Source: Spirogloea muscicola (Eukaryota > Streptophyta > Zygnematophyceae > Spirogloeales > Spirogloeaceae). Taken from it: DNA of 11,199 nt. The notes below the pieces were generated by a model. It was not told the origin of the DNA. It made no database searches and saw only the letters and a program-made list of their open reading frames with translations. Both the position numbers and the translations under genes were made by a program. The stretch covers positions 609,991-621,189 of the forward strand of contig WELB01000074.1 in the NCBI GenBank assembly GCA_009602725.1. Reading direction: 5' to 3'. This document shows positions 8,704 to 11,199 of the stretch, in pieces; the stretch's first letter is position 1, and the number at the start of each line of letters is the position of its first letter.

Positions 8704-9210
8704 ATGGTATGCCCTCTTCCTCGTCGGCGCGTCTTCCAGATGTAGGTGGGGCCGCCACCTCTGCTGCTGCCGCCTGCGCCGCTGTGCTGGCGCCCTCTGT
8801 CGGGACCCGCTCTTTGGCTCTCGCCCATGGAGCGCCATGAGGTCCTCTGACGGCCGCGGTAGTTACCTCCCTTGTGGGGCGCAGCCGTCCCAGAAGACCT
8901 TCCTCATCAAGAAGAAGCTGGCGAAGAAGATGAAGCAGAACCGGCCCATCCCTCACTGGATCCGCATGCGCACCGACAACACCATCAGGTCCGCTGTGCC
9001 CAGGCTTCGGGCTCCGTTTCCACTACCGCAGATCTCTTTGAGCTTAAATGGCTAGCGTGATGCGAGGCTCCATTAGAGAACAGGCCGGGTTGCTGCTGCA
9101 TGGGCTACTCGTTGAGGCGAGCACCTTCTGAGGTACTACGGTGTTGTCTGATGCTTTGCAGATACAACGCGAAGCGCCGGCATTGGCGGAGAACTAAGCT
9201 GGGGCTGTAG
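8704..9210 (+). CDS. RPL39: 60S ribosomal protein L39 (eL39)
   Basis: Inferred three-exon gene: join(8704..8706, 8885..8988, 9162..9210), encoding 51 residues, the family's normal length. eL39 is a small basic protein of the large ribosomal subunit that lines the peptide exit tunnel. Exon 1 is only the ATG, directly followed by the donor GTATGC; exon 2 encodes [19 protein letters not shown] and the RTDNTI stretch; an arginine codon is split AG|A; exon 3 gives [15 protein letters not shown] and the stop TAG. Acceptors are GGCGCAG and TTTGCAG. An intron right behind the start codon region is also known in yeast RPL39. The IPHW form is shared with land-plant copies. The match is near full length, so identity is secure. 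It is divergent from RIT1. Confidence 0.97.
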
Positions 9211-9240
9211 AGGACCTAACAGTGTGTGCATGCTCAAGCT

Positions 9241-9290
9241 CCAATGATAATGCCCTTCAGGGCCAGCTTTCAGCTTGGCCTTTGCATTGG
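9241..9290 (+). other. Hairpin in the RPL39 3' region
   Basis: An inner stem pairs GGCCAGCT (9261-9268) with AGCTTGGCC (9272-9280), with a TTC loop and one bulged T at 9276. An outer stem pairs CCAATG (9241-9246) with CATTGG (9285-9290), separated from the inner stem by 14 bases on the 5' side and 4 on the 3' side. It begins 31 bases after the RPL39 stop and is likely transcribed in its 3' UTR. Function is unknown. Confidence 0.45.
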
Positions 9291-9421
9291 TGACGAGTTG
9301 GGAGAGTAGGCAGGAACTGGTATCATTCCGTTGCCCCTCTGTCTCTGTCCGTATTTTCGTCTCCGCTTCTGTGAGCCTCTATATTGTAGTCGGTTCTCTT
9401 GACTTTGGAGCCTGAGTGCCC

Positions 9422-9426
9422 TGTAA
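9422..9426 (+). terminator. Probable TGTAA polyadenylation signal for RPL39
   Basis: TGTAA is the usual polyadenylation signal in chlorophyte green algae. This is the first one I found after the RPL39 stop, giving a 3' UTR of roughly 230 bases. A second copy at 9798-9802 is further away. The five-base motif is short enough to occur by chance. Confidence 0.45.
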
Positions 9427-10570
9427 TAAGTGGTATTGCGGCCCCTGTATTTAGTGAATTTGAGGATAGGCAGAAATTGCAGAACCACCGCTCTGCAGTT
9501 CAAGCCTTGAGCAGGCCAACTTGATACCTTGAGCAAGTCGAGGGCAGCTGAGTTTTTAAGCTAAGTGCTTCTCTGAGTCCTAGCGCGCTTGGCATGCATA
9601 TGACACTTGTTGCATGGAGTCAATCGCTATTACGAAGTACTGGTGCATGTCCTTGGAGCTTCTCAGGCCTTTCTCCACCAGGGAAATTTTCATGAGTGGC
9701 TGTATGGTCTGCAGCACTTATCTATTTCTTGTTGGCTGGTATCTTGGTCCTTGATTCTGTATTTGAGCTGTCAGCAGTGGTCGTTGCCCATTTGTCATGT
9801 AAGATTGTGACTGCAGAGTCATAGATTTTGTGAGTTCCATAGATTGATTGACCCCACTCCATCCGTATTATCAAGGTCAAATTGCGACTAGACAGGCACG
9901 AAGTGCTACTATGATCAGAAGGGGTACCGTCACAGGCAATGGTTGTTGCGAAGCTGCAGTTCAGGAGAAGTGCTTGACTTACCACAGACCTGGAAAATTG
10001 TGGCAGGCAAACCCGACATACTTGCAGAGATACATACTGCCACTAACATTCGCTGCACATAAATAAGATTTGCTTGGAGAGCCGGGCTGTTGGTGGTAAT
10101 TCTATGAACAGGTAAGCATCTCCAACTTTGACTCGACCTAAAGCCTTAACTCATGTGTGACTCCTATTAGAAGGAGGGTGTTCAGGACTCTGCCAACATT
10201 CCACTGATCATATGTGAGCGTATCAAACAGCACATCAATCCAATTCCTTGCAAGATATGCAGCAACTTGCATGTCTAAACACAATCAGAGAAAGCAAATC
10301 ATCAAAAGCCAGTAAGTCAGTCCAGCACCACTTCAAGTGCTTTCAGTTAGGCAGACTCAATGCATTGGCACCTTCATGCTCCAGACAACTTCTCAAGACC
10401 GTGTGGCAGAGAAGAGCCAAATACATATTTCAGAGGCCACTCACAATGCATAAGTACATGTGCACAAGCACGTAAGCTGCAAGCTGTCGAAGTGAGCTCG
10501 TGAAAATTGTGTCAACAATGAGTGAGTTATCCACATCTTCTGGAGCTTCTTGGTGCAGTAGGCAGACTGA

Positions 10571-10594
10571 GCAAGCAAGCATGCAAGCAAGCAA
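10571..10594 (+). repeat. Short GCAA-type repeat
   Basis: Six GCAA/GCAT units in a row (GCAAGCAAGCATGCAAGCAA and one more), interrupted once by GCAT at the centre. It lies just beyond the 3' end of the minus-strand gene that ends at 10659, so it may be in its 3' UTR. No function is suggested. Confidence 0.6.
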
Positions 10595-10658
10595 AGCAGA
10601 CCTGACATGACAGTTCCCTAGTAGACTTCTGCTTGCAATCAAAGCTGAAAGGAGTGCG

Positions 10659-11199
10659 TCACTCAATCGTGATGTCAACAGGCCCGTCTTCATTGCTCTG
10701 GCTGGCCTCAATCTCAAGCGTTGAGATCCCCGCGGCCTCCGACGTCCGGGCTAGCCAGTTGCGCAGCGGCTCCTCGGTCAGATCCAAGCGGAGGAGGCCA
10801 GCAAAGAGGCCGCCGAAGAAGGCAATGGGCTCCTACCGGCGAACGAAGTGTCAGCCAAAACCAGTGCACAATCAGATTGACAGCTCAATACAGGGCGCAA
10901 CACTCAGTACGCTGTCTCGTCAAGACCTTGAAGACGTCGACAATGGCTTCTACCAATTTGTGTCTGACTAAGGGGTTGCAAAATTAGTCCATTTTGCTTT
11001 GATGTTTCGAGTTATTCTGGAGGCCGGAGCACAGGGGCAGCGGTCTGACCTGGAGGACCTCCTTGAGGAGGGGGTCCTCGTCCAGCCGGAACATCGCGCG
11101 CGGCGCGGCGACGGAAGCGCTCCTCCTCCTCCGCCCGGGAGTGGCGCGCCACGCCGGCCTGGCCGATGCGGCGCCGCCGGCGCGGCGCCGGAGGGCGGG
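10659..11199 (-). CDS. C-terminal part of a small probable chloroplast protein
   Basis: Two exons are visible, complement(join(10659..10832, 11050..>11199)), with a phase-0 GT-AG intron (donor GTCAGA, acceptor CCGGTAG). The visible 107 residues begin with a long stretch rich in Ala, Arg and Ser with no acidic residue, as in plastid transit peptides. The rest contains MFRLDEDPLLKEVLQ, then EPIAFFGGLFAGLLRLDLTE and the block EEPLRNWLARTSEAAGIS, ending in DITIE and TGA. From memory it resembles the small conserved plastid proteins listed as UPF0426 (Arabidopsis At1g28150), whose function is unknown; I could not check this. The FFGGLFAGLL stretch could be a short membrane segment. An ATG at 11094 could be an internal start, but the open frame continues to the window edge, so the true start is probably outside. 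Confidence 0.6.

Larger units (their letters stand above)
9211..10658. other. Long intergenic region, probable 3' UTRs
   Basis: About 1.45 kb separates the converging RPL39 gene and the next minus-strand gene. It is lower in GC than the exons. Open frames here are short, overlap on both strands and match nothing I know. It contains a hairpin near 9241-9290, TGTAA motifs at 9422 and 9798, and a short GCAA repeat at 10571. An undetected non-coding RNA or short spliced gene cannot be excluded. Confidence 0.5.

Noticed and set aside
9051-9137. Possible second C/D snoRNA in RPL39 intron 2 (GTGATGC at 9057, CTGA at 9128)
   Set aside because: The spacing is right, but box C is imperfect and the flanking bases pair at only about three of six positions, so it is not supported without expression or conservation data.
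9722-10066. Short open frames on both strands in the RPL39 downstream region
   Set aside because: They are 70-90 residues, overlap each other, lack family motifs, and lie in low-GC sequence unlike the neighbouring exons.

Overview
This is a nuclear segment from a photosynthetic eukaryote of the green lineage, most likely a green alga; the exact group is a guess. The reasons are spliced genes with GT-AG introns, a plant-like 60S protein L39, a short plant-type NOL9/Grc3 kinase, a Rit1 tRNA-modifying enzyme (found in plants and fungi), an apparent chloroplast protein with a transit-peptide-like N-terminus, CCCTAAA-type telo-box motifs, and a chlorophyte-style TGTAA polyadenylation motif. There is no mobile element, CRISPR array or bacterial operon. 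All gene models below were built by hand from splice sites, reading-frame phase and remembered family motifs.

Layout. 1-548: poly(A) edge, GC-rich stretch and telomere-like CCCTAA motifs upstream of the first gene. 549-3754 (+): nine-exon NOL9/Grc3-type polynucleotide 5'-kinase, with a likely box C/D snoRNA in intron 5 (2462-2549). 3755-4502: convergent 3' regions. 4503-8149 (-): eight-exon RIT1, the initiator-tRNA A64 phosphoribosyltransferase. 8150-8703: compact divergent promoter region with GCC repeats and one unresolved base (N at 8620). 8704-9210 (+): three-exon RPL39, complete at 51 residues. 9211-10658: long non-coding stretch with a probable RPL39 poly(A) signal and a hairpin. 10659-11199 (-): last two exons of a small probable chloroplast protein that runs off the window.

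Three neighbouring genes serve the translation machinery. NOL9/Grc3 processes the ITS2 spacer of pre-rRNA on the way to the 60S subunit, L39 is a protein of that subunit, and Rit1 marks initiator tRNA so that it stays out of elongation. RIT1 and RPL39 are divergent and may share regulation. The most interesting item is the snoRNA-like element, placed inside an intron of a ribosome-biogenesis gene. Otherwise the window looks like ordinary gene-bearing nuclear DNA, and I see no clearly new multi-gene system.
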